From Candidatus Planktophila vernalis (GTDB lineage Bacteria > Actinomycetota > Actinomycetes > Nanopelagicales > Nanopelagicaceae), in contig NZ_CP016776.1 in the NCBI RefSeq assembly GCF_002288185.1, positions 620,001 through 684,000 on the forward strand: DNA of 64,000 nucleotides, in the 5' to 3' direction. Under the pieces are notes generated by a model, which was not told where the DNA came from, did not search any database, and saw only the letters and a program-made list of their open reading frames with translations. Positions 63,123 through 64,000 of the stretch are shown here, one piece after another. The translations under genes and the position numbers were made by a program. Within the stretch, counting starts at the first letter, position 1. Each line of letters starts with the position of its first letter.

Positions 63123-64000
63123 ATGAAATCTTGGTCGTCAGTTGTCATCCCACAACTGAATAGTTCAATCAAGTTTCCTCAAATATCTCTGACTAACTCG
63201 AAAACTCTCAAGAAAGAGTTGGTTGCTAAAAAAGACACCTATCGCATGTATGTCTGTGGAATCACTCCATATGATGCAACGCATCTTGGTCATGCCGCGA
63301 CTTACTTAACATTTGACCTCATCAACCGATATCTACGAGCTACTGGCTCCGATGTTTTCTACGTTCAAAACATCACAGACATTGATGATCCACTTCTTGA
63401 GCGAGCAACAAGAGATAATCTGAATTGGGAAGACTTAGCTCACTCTCAAATCGACCTCTTTAGAGGTGATATGCAGAAACTGCGCGTTATTCCACCAGCT
63501 CACTACATCGGGGCTGTTGAGGCTATAGACCTAGTAAGTCAGGCAGTCACTGCCCTTCAAGCAGCTGGCACCATCTATTCCATCGATCAGGATCTTTTCT
63601 TCAAGAATTATTCCTCACCAGATTTCGGTTCTCTTTCACATCTTGATAAAGAAAGTATGAAAGAGATTTTCTCTCAGCGTGGAGGCAATCCAACACTTGC
63701 CGGAAAGACTGACCCACTGGATTGTTTGGTGTGGATGGCAAAGCGTGAGAACGAACCGGGCTGGGAATCTATCCACGGAGTTGGTCGACCAGGTTGGCAT
63801 ATCGAATGCACTGCAATAGCCCTGAAGTACTTAGAGCCACTTGATTCGGATGCGACATGTATCGACATTCAAGGTGGTGGAAGTGATTTGATTTTCCCTC
63901 ATCATGAAATGTGCGCATCTCAGGCACAAGTTCTTACCGGTAAAGATCTTGCAGCGACATATGTTCACGCGGCCATGATTGGTTTGGATGGTGAAAAGAT
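63123..64000 (+). CDS. mshC: Mycothiol ligase MshC, 3' end outside window
   Basis: MshC joins cysteine to glucosaminyl-inositol in mycothiol synthesis, the step before acetylation. The 292 visible residues form a cysteinyl-tRNA-synthetase-like fold with MYVCGITPYDATHLGHAATYLTFD, where the zinc-binding cysteine and the HIGH-like HLGHA lie close together and the CGITPYDAT block distinguishes MshC from CysRS. GWHIECTA and GGSDLIFPHHEM supply further zinc ligands. The sequence stops at GLDGEK, which should be the first lysine of the KMSKS loop. The frame is open at the window edge. Confidence 0.94.
   Translation, partial: MKSWSSVVIPQLNSSIKFPQISLTNSKTLKKELVAKKDTYRMYVCGITPYDATHLGHAATYLTFDLINRYLRATGSDVFYVQNITDIDDPLLERATRDNLNWEDLAHSQIDLFRGDMQKLRVIPPAHYIGAVEAIDLVSQAVTALQAAGTIYSIDQDLFFKNYSSPDFGSLSHLDKESMKEIFSQRGGNPTLAGKTDPLDCLVWMAKRENEPGWESIHGVGRPGWHIECTAIALKYLEPLDSDATCIDIQGGGSDLIFPHHEMCASQAQVLTGKDLAATYVHAAMIGLDGEK

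Noticed and set aside
1-64000. CRISPR array, prophage, toxin-antitoxin or defence island
   Set aside because: No regularly spaced repeats, phage genes, toxin-like pairs or defence families were seen; gene content is core metabolism and information processing.

Overview
The window is a dense, moderately AT-rich stretch of an actinobacterial chromosome. Lineage markers visible in it are the phosphatidylinositol-mannoside pair (PIM acyltransferase, PimA), an actinobacterial IHF domain, a BldD homologue, the DUF3090/SCO1664-family pair and MshC of mycothiol synthesis. Compact genes, low GC for the phylum and almost no intergenic space suggest a streamlined lineage such as the freshwater acI group (Nanopelagicales); that placement is inference. 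No rRNA, CRISPR array, prophage or insertion sequence was seen, and no stretch of more than about 300 bases lacks a gene (the longest gap is about 170 bases, 13909-14080).

Layout. 1-4818: PIM acyltransferase (cut by the window edge), pimA, a LemA-like membrane protein, a DUF3048 lipoprotein and the vitamin B6 pair pdxS-pdxT. 4858-12613: yebC, ruvCAB, secDF and rel. 12610-18132: DUF349 gene on the minus strand, then a metallo-hydrolase, hisS, aspS and a DUF948 gene. 18142-28268: alaS, ruvX, mltG, the shikimate cluster aroE-(prepilin peptidase)-aroC-aroK-aroB-aroQ, efp, nusB and a convergent bldD. 28362-38038: a complete de novo pyrimidine operon pyrR-B-C-carA-carB-pyrK-D-F preceded by a PyrR-binding-loop candidate. 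38064-46346: an IHF-Gmk fusion, rpoZ, coaBC, metK, priA, def, fmt, rsmB. 46363-49528: a perfect-looking 1304-bp tandem duplication of rpe-hisE-hisG(5' part) followed by intact hisG. 49533-51575: a SerB-like protein reduced to its ACT domains, an ABC ATPase and ung. 51587-58883 (mostly minus strand): purine-type permease, YczE-like protein, DUF554 protein (plus strand), alcohol dehydrogenase, tdk, an acyltransferase-SGNH protein, apt and tRNA-Leu(GAG). 58927-64000: M20 peptidase, aldo/keto reductase, then phosphomutase-DUF3090-SCO1664-mshC, the last cut by the window edge.

Expression. Many neighbours overlap by TAATG or ATGA, which suggests translational coupling. At least a dozen first genes carry a TANNNT hexamer (mostly TAG..T) ending exactly 6 bases before the start codon, the geometry expected of leaderless mRNAs. 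Three convergent gene pairs share a 4-bp palindromic stop (TTAA or CTAG).

Most interesting points: the tandem duplication and its novel junction, the recurrent leaderless promoters, the PyrR loop next to the pyrR ribosome-binding site, the phosphatase-less SerB relative, the BldD homologue with an intact c-di-GMP signature, and the IHF-guanylate kinase fusion. I did not find an obviously new multi-gene defence or biosynthetic system; the least characterised conserved module is the mshC-linked cluster.
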